From Metellina segmentata (lineage: Eukaryota > Arthropoda > Arachnida > Araneae > Tetragnathidae): a stretch of 64,000 nt of DNA. Under the pieces are notes generated by a model that was not told the origin of the DNA, made no database searches, and saw only the letters and a list, made by a program, of their open reading frames with translations. Each line of letters begins with the position of its first letter. The stretch's first letter is position 1. A program made the translations under genes and the position numbers. Below are positions 1-8,938 of the stretch, one piece after another. The DNA lies in contig OX375873.1 in assembly GCA_947359465.1 (NCBI GenBank), positions 90,107,978 through 90,171,977 on the forward strand, in the 5' to 3' direction.

Positions 1-16
1 AAGTTCTTAATTTGTA

Positions 17-105
17 CCGTCGATAGCTCAGTTGGTAGAGCGGTGGACTGTAGTGGATTAAACACGGATATCCATAGGTCGCTGGTTCGACTCCGGCTCG
101 ACGGA
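17..105 (+). tRNA. tRNA-Tyr (GTA), class A
   Basis: All arms intact; intron ends cacggat. Followed by the short 101-bp spacer that precedes class B units. Confidence 0.88.
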
Positions 106-206
106 TAGTTATTTTAGCAGAATCACATAATTTTATATAGATAAATTTTCCCAAATAAGGTAACTACTTAATTTGTTGAAGCTTAAAAAGAAGTTCTTAA
201 TTTGTA

Positions 207-295
207 CCGTCAATAGCTTAGTTGGTAAAGCGGTGGACTATAGTGGATTAAGAACTGAAATCAATAGGTCACTGGTTCGTCTCCGGCTCGACGGA
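207..295 (+). tRNA. tRNA-Tyr-like (ATA), class B
   Basis: GCTT/AAGC D stem. CCGTCAA gives one acceptor mismatch, and A58 is T in the B box, so it is weaker than class B copies at 18-39 kb. Confidence 0.6.
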
Positions 296-475
296 TTACT
301 GTTTTTTTTTGTATTTATAATATTTAAAAGAAATATTTGTAACTGTTTATTCTACTAAAATATATGCTTAAAGAAAAGCAAAAAATATTTATAATTTCGG
401 AAAATTACAGAAATTAAGTTTTTTAAATAGACTCTTATTGTAAGTTCTACGCTTTGAAATCTTTATTTGCTTTTA

Positions 476-564
476 CCGTCGATATCTCAGTTGGCAGACC
501 GGTGGACTGTAGTGGAAGGAACAGAGAATCCCGAAGATAGCTGTTTCGACTCGGGCTCGACGCA
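476..564 (+). pseudogene. tRNA-Tyr-like pseudogene, class C
   Basis: D stem TCTC/GACC and 3' anticodon arm tcccg do not pair. Acceptor ends gca. Confidence 0.65.
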
Positions 565-743
565 TCACTTTTTTTTCTGGATTTGCAATATTTAATACAA
601 CTGTTTTTAGCTGTTTATCATTTAAAATTATAAGCTTAGAGAATGTAAATTATATTTCTAATTTCGGAAAACAACGTATATGAATATTCCCAAATAAGAC
701 TTAAATTTGTCTATTCTACGCTCTGAAATGACAGTTGTTTGAA

Positions 744-832
744 CCGTCGATAGCTCAGTTGGCAGAGTGGTGGACTGCAGTGGATTAAACACGGAAATCC
801 ATAGGTCGCTGTTTCGACGCCGGCTCGACGGA
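744..832 (+). tRNA. tRNA-Tyr body with GCA anticodon, class D
   Basis: Loop ctgcaga once the intron is removed. T at position 53 breaks the 53:61 pair and the B box. Confidence 0.5.
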
Positions 833-1013
833 TTGTTATTTTATCAGAATCACATAATTTTAATTCGATACATTAATCTATTTAGCATTGCAAAGGCATG
901 CTTATGTTCGAAGAGTGTAGTTTTTATTTGACTCTAGAAAAGTACAGACACAAATTTTCTCAAACAAGGTAACTATTTAATTTGTTGACGCTTAGTAAAG
1001 TTCTTTATTTGTA

Positions 1014-1102
1014 CCGTCGATAGCTCAGTTGGTAGAGCGGTGGACTGTAGTGGATTAAACACGGAAATCCATAGGTCGCTGGTTCGACTCCGGCTCGACG
1101 GA
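1014..1102 (+). tRNA. tRNA-Tyr (GTA), class A
   Basis: Perfect A and B boxes and all stems; intron tggattaaacacggaa. Lacks the near T4 terminator (ttaattta). Confidence 0.92.
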
Positions 1103-1283
1103 TTGTTAATTTATCAGAATCACATAAGTATAAATAGATACATTAATCTATTTAGCATTGCAAAGACATGCTTATGTTCGAAAAGTGTAGTTTTTATTTG
1201 ACTCTTGAAAAGCACAGACACAAATTTTCCTAAACAAGGTAACTATTTAATTTGTTGACGATTAGTAAAGTTCTTAGTTTGGA

Positions 1284-1372
1284 ACGTCGATAGCTCAGTT
1301 GGTAAAGCGGTGGACTGTAGTGGATAAAACATGGAAATCCATAGGTCGCCGGTTCGACTCCGGCTCGACGGA
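1284..1372 (+). tRNA. tRNA-Tyr (GTA), class A variant
   Basis: C1 is A and position 22 is A (C13-A22 mismatch): the class B half of the D stem without its partner change. Confidence 0.6.
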
Positions 1373-1553
1373 TTGTTATTTTATCAGAATCACATAATTA
1401 TAAATAGATACATTAATCTATTTAGCATTGCAAAGACATGCTTATGTTCGAAAAGTGTAGTTTTTATTTGACTCTTGAAAAGCACAGACACAAATTTTCC
1501 TAAACAAGGTAACTATTTAATTTGTTGACGATTAGTAAAGTTCTTAGTTTGGA

Positions 1554-1642
1554 CCGTCGATATCTCAGTTGGCAGACCGGTGGACTGTAGTGGAAGGAAC
1601 AGAGAATCCCGAAGATAGCTGTTTCGACTCGGGCTCGACGCA
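1554..1642 (+). pseudogene. tRNA-Tyr-like pseudogene, class C
   Basis: Same lesions as the unit at 476. Confidence 0.65.
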
Positions 1643-1821
1643 TCACTTTTTTTTCTGGATTTGCAATATTTAATACAACTGTTTTTAGCTGTTTATCATT
1701 TAAAATTATAAGCTTAGAGAATATAAATTATATTTCTAATTTCGGAAAACAACGTATATGAATATTCCCAAATAAGACTTAAATTTGTATATTCTACGCT
1801 CTGAAATGACAGTTGTTTGAA

Positions 1822-1910
1822 CCGTCGATAGCTCAGTTGGCAGAGTGGTGGACTGCAGTGGATTAAACACGGAAATCCATAGGTCGCTGTTTCGACGCCG
1901 GTTCGACGGA
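1822..1910 (+). tRNA. tRNA-Tyr body with GCA anticodon, class D
   Basis: T53 B-box lesion; T stem ends ccggt. Confidence 0.5.
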
Positions 1911-2051
1911 TTGTTATTTTATCAGAATCACATAATTTTAATTCGATACATTAATCTATTTAGCATTGCAAAGACATGCTTATGTTCGAAGAGTGTAGTT
2001 TTTATTTGACTCTAGAAAAGTACAGACACAAATTTTCTCAAACAAGGTAAC

Positions 2052-2058
2052 TATTTAA
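2052..2058 (+). promoter_or_regulatory. TATA-like element upstream of class A genes (representative)
   Basis: The string tatttaa lies 34-40 bp before the gene at 2092 and at the same place before nearly all class A copies. An upstream AT element assisting TFIIIB placement is known for some tRNA genes. That role here is inference. Confidence 0.45.
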
Positions 2059-2091
2059 TTTGTTGACGCTTAGTAAAGTTCTTTATTTGTA

Positions 2092-2180
2092 CCGTCGATA
2101 GCTCAGTTGGTAGAGCGGTGGACTGTAGTGGATTAAACGCGGAAATCCATAGGTCGCTGGTTCGACTCCGGCTCGACGGA
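2092..2180 (+). tRNA. tRNA-Tyr (GTA), class A
   Basis: Intact; intron carries acgcgg. Confidence 0.92.
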
Positions 2181-2186
2181 TTGTTA

Positions 2187-2190
2187 TTTT
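2187..2190 (+). terminator. Pol III T4 terminator after class A gene (representative)
   Basis: A minimal four-T run 7 bp after the gene at 2092, in the ttgttatttta context shared by most class A copies. Copies at 1014, 3372, 6855 and 14339 have ttaattta there and lack this T4. Their next T run is about 90-100 bp downstream. Confidence 0.6.
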
Positions 2191-2361
2191 ATAAGAATCA
2201 CATAATTTTAAATAGATACATTAATCTATTTAGCATTGCAAAGACATGCTTATGTTCGAAAAGTGTAGTTTTTATTTGACTCTAGAAAAGTACAGACACA
2301 AATTTTCTCAAATAAGTTAACTATTTAATTTGTTGACGCTTAGTAAAGTTCTTAATTTGTA

Positions 2362-2450
2362 CCGTCGATAGCTCAGTTGGTAGAGCGGTGGACTGTAGTG
2401 GATTAAACACGGATATCCATAGGTCGCTGGTTCGACTCCGGCTCGACGGA
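2362..2450 (+). tRNA. tRNA-Tyr (GTA), class A
   Basis: Intact; identical in type to 17-105, starts the 5.2-kb block. Confidence 0.9.
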
Positions 2451-2551
2451 TAGTTATTTTAGCAGAATCACATAATTTTATATAGATAAATTTTCCCAAA
2501 TAAGGTAACTACTTAATTTGTTGAAGCTTAAAAAGAAGTTCTTAATTTGTA

Positions 2552-2640
2552 CCGTCAATAGCTTAGTTGGTAAAGCGGTGGACTATAGTGGATTAAGAAC
2601 TGAAATCAATAGGTCACTGGTTCGTCTCCGGCTCGACGGA
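2552..2640 (+). tRNA. tRNA-Tyr-like (ATA), class B
   Basis: Same changes as 207-295 (A6 and T58). Confidence 0.6.
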
Positions 2641-2821
2641 TTACTGTTTTTTTTTTGTATTTATAATATTTAAAAGACATATTTGTAACTGTTTATTCTA
2701 CTAAAATATATGCTTAAAGAAAAGCAAAAAATATTTATAATTTCGGAAAATTACAGAAATTAATTTTTTTAAATAGACTCTTATTGTAAGTTCTACGCTT
2801 TGAAATCTTTATTTGCTTTTA

Positions 2822-2910
2822 CCGTCGATATCTCAGTTGGCAGACCGGTGGACTGTAGTGGAAGGAACAGAGAATCCCGAAGATAGCTGTTTCGACTCGG
2901 GCTCGACGCA
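2822..2910 (+). pseudogene. tRNA-Tyr-like pseudogene, class C
   Basis: Class C lesions. The downstream spacer has a private insertion of about 10 bp. Confidence 0.65.
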
Positions 2911-2914
2911 TCAC

Positions 2915-2922
2915 TTTTTTTT
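2915..2922 (+). terminator. Pol III T8 run after class C unit (representative)
   Basis: Eight Ts start 5 bp after the class C unit at 2822. All class C copies share a run of this kind, stronger than the class A terminator although the unit looks like a pseudogene. Confidence 0.6.
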
Positions 2923-3101
2923 CTGGATTTGCAATATTTAATACAACTGTTTTTAGCTGTTTATCATTTAAAATTATAGCATTTAAAAAAAGCTTAGAGA
3001 ATGTAAATTATATTTCTAATTTCGGAAAACAACGTATATGAATATTCCCAAATAAGACTTAAATTTGTCTATTCTACGCTCTGAAATGACAGTTGTTTGA
3101 A

Positions 3102-3190
3102 CCGTCGATAGCTCAGTTGGCAGAGTGGTGGACTGCAGTGGATTAAACACGGAAATCCATAGGTCGCTGTTTCGACGCCGGCTCGACGGA
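3102..3190 (+). tRNA. tRNA-Tyr body with GCA anticodon, class D
   Basis: Uninterrupted paralogue of the unit hit by the retrotransposon; its 3157-3169 is the empty target. Confidence 0.5.
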
Positions 3191-3371
3191 TTGTTATTTA
3201 ATCAGAATCACATAATTTTAATTCGATACATTAATCTATTTAGCATTGCAAAGGCATGCTTATGTTCGAAGAGTGTAGTTTTTATTTGACTCTAGAAAAG
3301 TACAGACACAAATTTTCTCAAACAAGGTAACTATTTAATTTGTTGACGCTTAGTAAAGTTCTTTATTTGTA

Positions 3372-3460
3372 CCGTCGATAGCTCAGTTGGTAGAGCGGTG
3401 GACTGTAGTGGATTGAACACGGAAATCCATAGGTCGCTGGTTCGACTCCGGTTCGACGGA
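3372..3460 (+). tRNA. tRNA-Tyr (GTA), class A
   Basis: Intron tggattgaacacggaa; C65 is T (G-U pair). No near T4. Confidence 0.88.
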
Positions 3461-3641
3461 TTGTTAATTTATCAGAATCACATAAGTATAAATAGATACA
3501 TTAATCTATTTAGCATTGCAAAGACATGCTTATGTTCGAAAAGTGTAGTTTTTATTTGACTCTTGAAAAGCACAGACACAAATTTTCCTAAACAAGGTAA
3601 CTATTTAATTTGTTGACGATTAGTAAAGTTCTTAGTTTGGA

Positions 3642-3730
3642 CCGTCGATAGCTCAGTTGGTAGAGCGGTGGACTGTAGTGGATTTAACGCGGAAATCCAT
3701 AGGTCGCTGGTTCGACTCCGGCTCGACGGA
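3642..3730 (+). tRNA. tRNA-Tyr (GTA), class A
   Basis: Intact; intron tggatttaacgcggaa. Confidence 0.92.
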
Positions 3731-3911
3731 TTGTTATTTTATAAGAATCATATAATTTTAAATAGATACATTAATCTATTTAGCATTGCAAAGACATGCT
3801 TATGTTCGAAAAGTGTAGTTTTTATTTGACTCTAGAAAAGTACAGACACAAATTTTCTCAAATAAGTTAACTATTTAATTTGTTGACGCTTAGTAAAGTT
3901 CTTAATTTGTA

Positions 3912-4000
3912 CCGTCGATAGCTCAGTTGGTAGAGCGGTGGACTGTAGTGGATTAAACTCGGAAATCCATAGGTCGCTGGTTCGACTCCGGCTCGACGGA
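3912..4000 (+). tRNA. tRNA-Tyr (GTA), class A
   Basis: Intact; intron with aactcgg. Confidence 0.92.
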
Positions 4001-4181
4001 TTGTTATTTTATCAGAATCACATAATTTTAATTCGATACATTAATCTATTTAGCATTGCAAAGACATGCTTATGTTCGAAGAGTGTAGTTTTTATTTGAC
4101 TCTAGAAAAGTACAGACACAAATTTTCTCAAACAAGGTAACTATTTAATTTGTTGACGATTAGTAAAGTTCTTAGTTTGGA

Positions 4182-4269
4182 ACGTCGATAGCTCAGTTGG
4201 TAGAGCGGTGGACTTTGTGGATTAAACACGGAAATCCATAGGTCGCTGGTTCGACTCCGGCTCGACGGA
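4182..4269 (+). pseudogene. tRNA-Tyr pseudogene, anticodon-loop deletion
   Basis: gactgtagtgg is reduced to gactttgtgg, so no Tyr anticodon remains; C1 is A. Confidence 0.75.
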
Positions 4270-4450
4270 TTGTTATTTTATCAGAATCACATAATTTTAA
4301 TTCGATACATTAATCTATTTAGCATTGCAAAGACATGCTTATGTTCGAAGAGTGTAGTTTTTATTTGACTCTAGAAAAGTACAGACACAAATTTTCTCAA
4401 ACAAGGTAACTATTTAATTTCTTGACGATTAGTAAAGTTCTTAGTTTGGA

Positions 4451-4539
4451 CCGTCGATATCTCAGTTGGCAGACCGGTGGACTGTAGTGGAAGGAACAGA
4501 GAATCCCGAAGATAGCTGTTTCGACTCGGGCTCGACGCA
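4451..4539 (+). pseudogene. tRNA-Tyr-like pseudogene, class C
   Basis: Class C lesions. Confidence 0.65.
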
Positions 4540-4718
4540 TCACTTTTTTTTCTGGATTTGCAATATTTAATACAACTGTTTTTAGCTGTTTATCATTTAA
4601 AATTATAAGCTTAGAGAATATAAATTATATTTCTAATTTCGGAAAACAACGTATATGAATATTCCCAAATAAGACTTAAATTTGTATATTCTACGCTCTG
4701 AAATGACAGTTGTTTGAA

Positions 4719-4807
4719 CCGTCGATAGCTCAGTTGGCAGAGTGGTGGACTGCAGTGGATTAAACACGGAAATCCATAGGTCGCTGTTTCGACGCCGGTT
4801 CGACGGA
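4719..4807 (+). tRNA. tRNA-Tyr body with GCA anticodon, class D
   Basis: T53 lesion; ccggt T stem. Confidence 0.5.
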
Positions 4808-4988
4808 TTGTTATTTTATCAGAATCACATAATTTTAATTCGATACATTAATCTATTTAGCATTGCAAAGACATGCTTATGTTCGAAGAGTGTAGTTTTT
4901 ATTTGACTCTAGAAAAGTACAGACACAAATTTTCTCAAACAAGGTAACTATTTAATTTGTTGACGCTTAGTAAAGTTCTTTATTTGTA

Positions 4989-5077
4989 CCGTCGATAGCT
5001 CAGTTGGTAGAGCGGTGGACTGTAGTGGATTAAACGCGGAAATCCATAGGTCGCTGGTTCGACTCCGGCTCGACGTA
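4989..5077 (+). tRNA. tRNA-Tyr (GTA), class A variant
   Basis: G72 is T, which removes the C1:G72 Tyr identity pair. Confidence 0.7.
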
Positions 5078-5258
5078 TTGTTATTTTATAAGAATCACAT
5101 AATTTTAAATAGATACATTAATCTATTTAGCATTGCAAAGACATGCTTATGTTCGAAAAGTGTAGTTTTTATTTGACTCTAGAAAAGTACAGACACAAAT
5201 TTTCCTAAGCAAGGTAACTATTTAATTTGTTGACGATTAGTAAAGTTCTTAGTTTGGA

Positions 5259-5347
5259 CCGTCGATAGCTCAGTTGGTAGATCGGTGGACTGTAGTGGAT
5301 TAAACGCGGAAATCCATAGGTCGCTGGTTCGACTCCGGCTCGACGGA
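5259..5347 (+). tRNA. tRNA-Tyr (GTA), class A variant
   Basis: D stem GATC: one mismatch (position 24). Confidence 0.78.
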
Positions 5348-5528
5348 TTGTTATTTTATAAGAATCACATAATTTTAAATAGATACATTAATCTATTTAG
5401 CATTGCAAAGACATGCTTATGTTCGAAAAGTGTAGTTTTTATTTGACTCTAGAAAAGTACAGACACAAATTTTCTCAAATAAGTTAACTATTTAATTTGT
5501 TGACGCTTAGTAAAGTTTTTAATTTGTA

Positions 5529-5617
5529 CCGTCGATAGCTCAGTTGGTAGAGCGGTGGACTGTAGTGGATTAAACTCGGAAATCCATAGGTCGCTGGTTC
5601 GACTCCGGCTCGACGGA
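5529..5617 (+). tRNA. tRNA-Tyr (GTA), class A
   Basis: Intact. Confidence 0.92.
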
Positions 5618-5798
5618 TTGTTATTTTATCAGAATCACATAATTTTAATTCGATACATTAATCTATTTAGCATTGCAAAGACATGCTTATGTTCGAAGAG
5701 TGTAGTTTTTATTTGACTCTAGAAAAGTACAGACACAAATTTTCTCAAACAAGGTAACTATTTAATTTGTTGACGATTAGTAAAGTTCTTAGTTTGGA

Positions 5799-5887
5799 CC
5801 GTCGATAGCTCAGTTGGTAAAGCGGTGGACTGTAGTGGATAAAACATGGAAATCCATAGGTCGCCGGTTCGACTCCGGCTCGACGGA
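5799..5887 (+). tRNA. tRNA-Tyr (GTA), class A variant
   Basis: C13-A22 mismatch; T stem GCCGG pairs better than the usual GCTGG. Confidence 0.75.
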
Positions 5888-6068
5888 TTGTTATTTTATC
5901 AGAATCACATAATTATAAATAGATACATTAATCTATTTAGCATTGCAAAGACATGCTTATGTTCGAAAAGTGTAGTTTTTATTTGACTCTTGAAAAGCAC
6001 AGACACAAATTTTCCTAAACAAGGTAACTATTTAATTTGTTGACGATTAGTAAAGTTCTTAGTTTGGA

Positions 6069-6157
6069 CCGTCGATATCTCAGTTGGCAGACCGGTGGAC
6101 TGTAGTGGAAGGAACAGAGAATCCCGAAGATAGCTGTTTCGACTCGGGCTCGACGCA
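6069..6157 (+). pseudogene. tRNA-Tyr-like pseudogene, class C
   Basis: Class C lesions. Confidence 0.65.
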
Positions 6158-6336
6158 TCACTTTTTTTTCTGGATTTGCAATATTTAATACAACTGTTTT
6201 TAGCTGTTTATCATTTAAAATTATAAGCTTAGAGAATATAAATTATATTTCTAATTTCGGAAAACAACGTATATGAATATTCCCAAATAAGACTTAAATT
6301 TGTATATTCTACGCTCTGAAATGACAGTTGTTTGAA

Positions 6337-6414
6337 CCGTCGATACCTCAGTTGGCAGAGTGGTGGACTGCAGTGGATTAAACACGGAAATCCATAGGTC
6401 GCTGTTTCGACGGA
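6337..6414 (+). pseudogene. Truncated class D tRNA, T arm deleted
   Basis: 78 nt: gctgtttcgacgga joins the T loop to the acceptor, removing 11 nt. G10 is also C. The partner at 17305 is full length. Confidence 0.85.
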
Positions 6415-6595
6415 TTGTTATTTTATCAGAATCACATAATTATAAATAGATACATTAATATATTTAGCATTGCAAAGACATGCTTATGTTCGAAAAGTGT
6501 AGTTTTTATTTGACTCTTGAAAAGCACAGACACAAATTTTCCTAAACAAGGTAACTATTTAATTTGTTGACGATTAGTAAAGTTCTTAGTTTGGA

Positions 6596-6673
6596 ACGTC
6601 GATAGCTCAGTTGGTAGAGCGGTGGACTGTAGTGGATTAAACGCGGAAATCCATAGGTCGCTGGCTCGACGGA
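6596..6673 (+). pseudogene. Truncated class A tRNA, T loop and B box deleted
   Basis: 78 nt: gctggctcgacgga. An 11-nt deletion between two short cgg/tgg-like repeats. Partner at 17575 is full length. Confidence 0.85.
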
Positions 6674-6854
6674 TTGTTATTTTATAAGAATCACATAATT
6701 TTAAATAGATACATTAATCTATTTAGCATTGCAAAGACATGCTTATGTTCGAAAAGTGTAGTTTTTATTTGACTCTAGAAAAGTACAGACACAAATTTTC
6801 CTAAGCAAGGTAACTATTTAATTTGTTGACTATTAGTAAAGTTCTTAGTTTGGA

Positions 6855-6943
6855 CCGTCGATAGCTCAGTTGGTAGAGCGGTGGACTGTAGTGGATTAAA
6901 AATGGTAATCCATAGGTCGCTGGTTCGACTCCGGCTCGACGGA
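6855..6943 (+). tRNA. tRNA-Tyr (GTA), class A
   Basis: Intron tggattaaaaatggta. Short spacer follows; no near T4. Confidence 0.88.
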
Positions 6944-7044
6944 TAGTTAATTTAGCAGAATCACATAATTTTATATAGATAAATTTTCCCAAATAAGGTA
7001 ACTACTTAATTTGTTGAAGCTTAAAAAGAAGTTCGTAATTTGTA

Positions 7045-7133
7045 CCGTCGATAGCTTAGTTGGTAAAGCGGTGGACTATAGTGGATTAAGAACTGAAATC
7101 CATAGGCCGCTGGTTCGACTCCGGCTCGACGGA
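7045..7133 (+). tRNA. tRNA-Tyr-like (ATA), class B
   Basis: Full acceptor pairing, compensated D stem, perfect B box. Confidence 0.75.
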
Positions 7134-7314
7134 TTGTTATTTTATCAGAATCACATAATTTTAATTCGATACATTAATCTATTTAGCATTGCAAAGACAT
7201 GCTTATGTTCGAAGAGTGTAGTTTTTATTTGACTCTAGAAAAGTACAGACACAAATTTTCTCAAACAAGGTAACTATTTAATTTGTTGACGCTTAGTAAA
7301 GTTCTTTATTTGTA

Positions 7315-7403
7315 CCGTCGATAGCTCAGTTGGTAGAGCGGTGGACTGTAGTGGATTAAACACGAAAATCCATAGGTCGCTGATTCGACTCAGGCTCGAC
7401 GGA
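7315..7403 (+). tRNA. tRNA-Tyr (GTA), class A variant
   Basis: B box gattcgactca: G53 to A and C62 to A. Confidence 0.65.
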
Positions 7404-7584
7404 TTGTTATTTTATAAGAATCACATAATTTTAAATAGATACATTAATCTATTTAGCATTGCAAAGACATGCTTATGTTCGAAAAGTGTAGTTTTTATTT
7501 GACTCTAGAAAAGTACAGACACAAATTTTCTCAAATAAGTTAACTATTTAATTTGTTGACGCTTAGTAAAGTTCTTAATTTGTA

Positions 7585-7673
7585 CCGTCGATAGCTCAGT
7601 TGGTAGAGCGGTGGACTGTAGTGGATTAAACACGGATATCCATAGGTCGCTGGTTCGACTCCGGCTCGACGGA
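7585..7673 (+). tRNA. tRNA-Tyr (GTA), class A
   Basis: Intact; partner of 2362. Confidence 0.9.
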
Positions 7674-7774
7674 TAGTTATTTTAGCAGAATCACATAATT
7701 TTATATAGATAAATTTTCCCAAATAAGGTAACTACTTAATTTGTTGAAGCTTAAAAAGAAGTTCTTAATTTGTA

Positions 7775-7863
7775 CCGTCAATAGCTTAGTTGGTAAAGCG
7801 GTGGACTATAGTGGATTAAGAACTGAAATCAATAGGTCACTGGTTCGTCTCCGGCTCGACGGA
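7775..7863 (+). tRNA. tRNA-Tyr-like (ATA), class B
   Basis: A6 and T58 changes as at 207. Confidence 0.6.
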
Positions 7864-8045
7864 TTACTGTTTTTTTTTTTGTATTTATAATATTTAAAAG
7901 ACATATTTGTAACTGTTTATTCTACTAAAATATATGCTTAAAGAAAAGCAAAAAATATTTATAATTTCGGAAAATTACAGAAATTAATTTTTTTAAATAG
8001 ACTCTTATTGTAAGTTCTACGCTTTGAAATCTTTATTTGCTTTTA

Positions 8046-8134
8046 CCGTCGATATCTCAGTTGGCAGACCGGTGGACTGTAGTGGAAGGAACAGAGAATC
8101 CCGAAGATAGCTGTTTCGACTCGGGCTCGACGCA
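8046..8134 (+). pseudogene. tRNA-Tyr-like pseudogene, class C
   Basis: Class C lesions. Confidence 0.65.
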
Positions 8135-8313
8135 TCACTTTTTTTTCTGGATTTGCAATATTTAATACAACTGTTTTTAGCTGTTTATCATTTAAAATTA
8201 TAAGCTTAGAGAATGTAAATTATATTTCTAATTTCGGAAAACAACGTATATGAATATTCCCAAATAAGACTTAAATTTGTCTATTCTACGCTCTGAAATG
8301 ACAGTTGTTTGAA

Positions 8314-8381
8314 CCGTCGATAGCTCAGTTGGCAGAGTGGTGTACTGCAGTGGATTAAACACGGAAATCCATAGGTCGCTG
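8314..8381 (+). pseudogene. Class D tRNA (GCA), 5' part, split by the retrotransposon
   Basis: Positions 1 to the start of the T stem, then the element. Anticodon arm has gtgta (G30 to T). Remainder at 14137-14157. Confidence 0.9.
8369..8381 (+). repeat. Target site duplication, 5' copy
   Basis: ccataggtcgctg, part of the host tRNA gene (end of anticodon stem, variable loop, start of T stem). The same 13 bases follow the element at 14124. The first two Cs of the downstream copy could also belong to the CCAA tail, so the true duplication is 11-13 bp. Confidence 0.9.
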
Positions 8382-8393
8382 GCCCCCAGGGGC
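8382..8393 (+). other. 5'-terminal hairpin of the element
   Basis: gcccc-ca-ggggc: a perfect 5-bp inverted repeat with a 2-base centre at the very first bases of the element. Confidence 0.5.
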
Positions 8394-8938
8394 ATTCCTT
8401 CTTAAGGTTTGAACGGGCTTCACAACCCCGGGGTACCTGAGTGATCTTCCCTCACATTCGTTCTTCTTCTCCTATACCCTTTGCATTTTGCTTTTTCTTC
8501 CTCCCTCGTTGTGGTTGCCTTTTCGGAGGTGAGGGCTCCCCTTGAGAAGCTTTTCGCCAGTCTGTGCCTTCAGCTCCTCTTGGGGATTATATCACCCACG
8601 TGTTTGCCGTACGTGGAGACCCGTGTCCCTGGAAAAGGGGATCCTGGCAGTTGAGGGGCGATATACTGACCCAATACATTGCTTCGGCCCTAGCTTCAGG
8701 TAAACGGGAGGTATACATTGGTCCCGTGTACACCAATCGGCTGGTCGATTGAACTTCGTCATCGGCTAGGGATCAAGCGATCGGTTACCCACTGAGCAAC
8801 GCGTTAAAGGTGGTGTCTGCCACAGGGGTAACTGTTAGCGTATGGACTCGACTAACACTGATACAGGATACTGTATCCCCTCGTTGGACTCCGTGGTGGG
8901 TGGTGTTGTCGGCGTCTGAACTTTTTTCCAAATTTATT
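8382..8938 (+). other. 5' UTR and internal promoter region of the retrotransposon
   Basis: 557 bp, GC-richer than the array, with pyrimidine-rich tracts around 8450-8515. It has no long ATG-initiated frame: the reading frame open from 8810 begins with GTG. LINE 5' UTRs usually carry an internal promoter; no specific element is recognisable here. Confidence 0.7.

Larger units (their letters stand above)
2362..7584 (+). repeat. 5.2-kb higher-order repeat, copy 1
   Basis: Unit order A-B-C-D-A-A-A-A-C-D-A-A-A-A-C-D-A-A-B-A repeats from 7585 onward. Genes at 2362, 2552, 2822 and 3102 correspond to 7585, 7775, 8046 and 8314. Genes at 3372-7315 correspond to 14339-18304 once the inserted element is discounted. 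Copy 1 has its own damage: an anticodon-loop deletion at 4182 and T-arm deletions at 6337 and 6596, which the partner copies lack. The unit at 17-2361 begins the same way but is only 2345 bp. Confidence 0.85.
1..8381 (+). repeat. tRNA-Tyr gene tandem array, left part (units 1-33)
   Basis: Head-to-tail units on one strand. Each is a tRNA-Tyr-like gene followed by an AT-rich spacer. Folding class A gives a 7-bp acceptor stem, D stem GCTC/GAGC, anticodon stem GTGGA/TCCAT with loop CTGTAGA interrupted by a 16-nt intron after G37, and T stem GCTGG/CCGGC. Total 89 nt equals 73 mature plus 16 intron. Class B uses GCTT/AAGC in the D stem and anticodon ATA. Class C has tatctcagttgg and gacc in the D arm and an unpaired 3' anticodon arm. 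Class D has anticodon GCA and a T at position 53. Spacers differ strongly between classes while the gene part stays similar, which argues for tRNA genes rather than a plain satellite. The array starts before the window. Confidence 0.95.

Noticed and set aside
2317..2499. Repeated minus-strand frame of about 60 codons (MGKFIYIKLCDSAK...), seen dozens of times
   Set aside because: It is the antisense of a tRNA-Tyr unit plus its spacer. Its recurrence follows the array, it has no independent conservation, and such antisense-tRNA peptides are a known annotation artefact.
7011..7232. Repeated plus-strand frame of about 73 codons across class B units
   Set aside because: It reads through a tRNA gene and spacer, mostly starts at TTG, and changes length with every spacer indel. 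Not a protein gene.
8564..8752. Possible upstream ORF in the retrotransposon 5' UTR
   Set aside because: The frame begins at GTG with no ATG, so it is unlikely to be translated in a eukaryote.
8810..8938. 43-codon N-terminal extension of ORF1
   Set aside because: It opens with GTG; the first ATG in frame is 8939, with A at -3.
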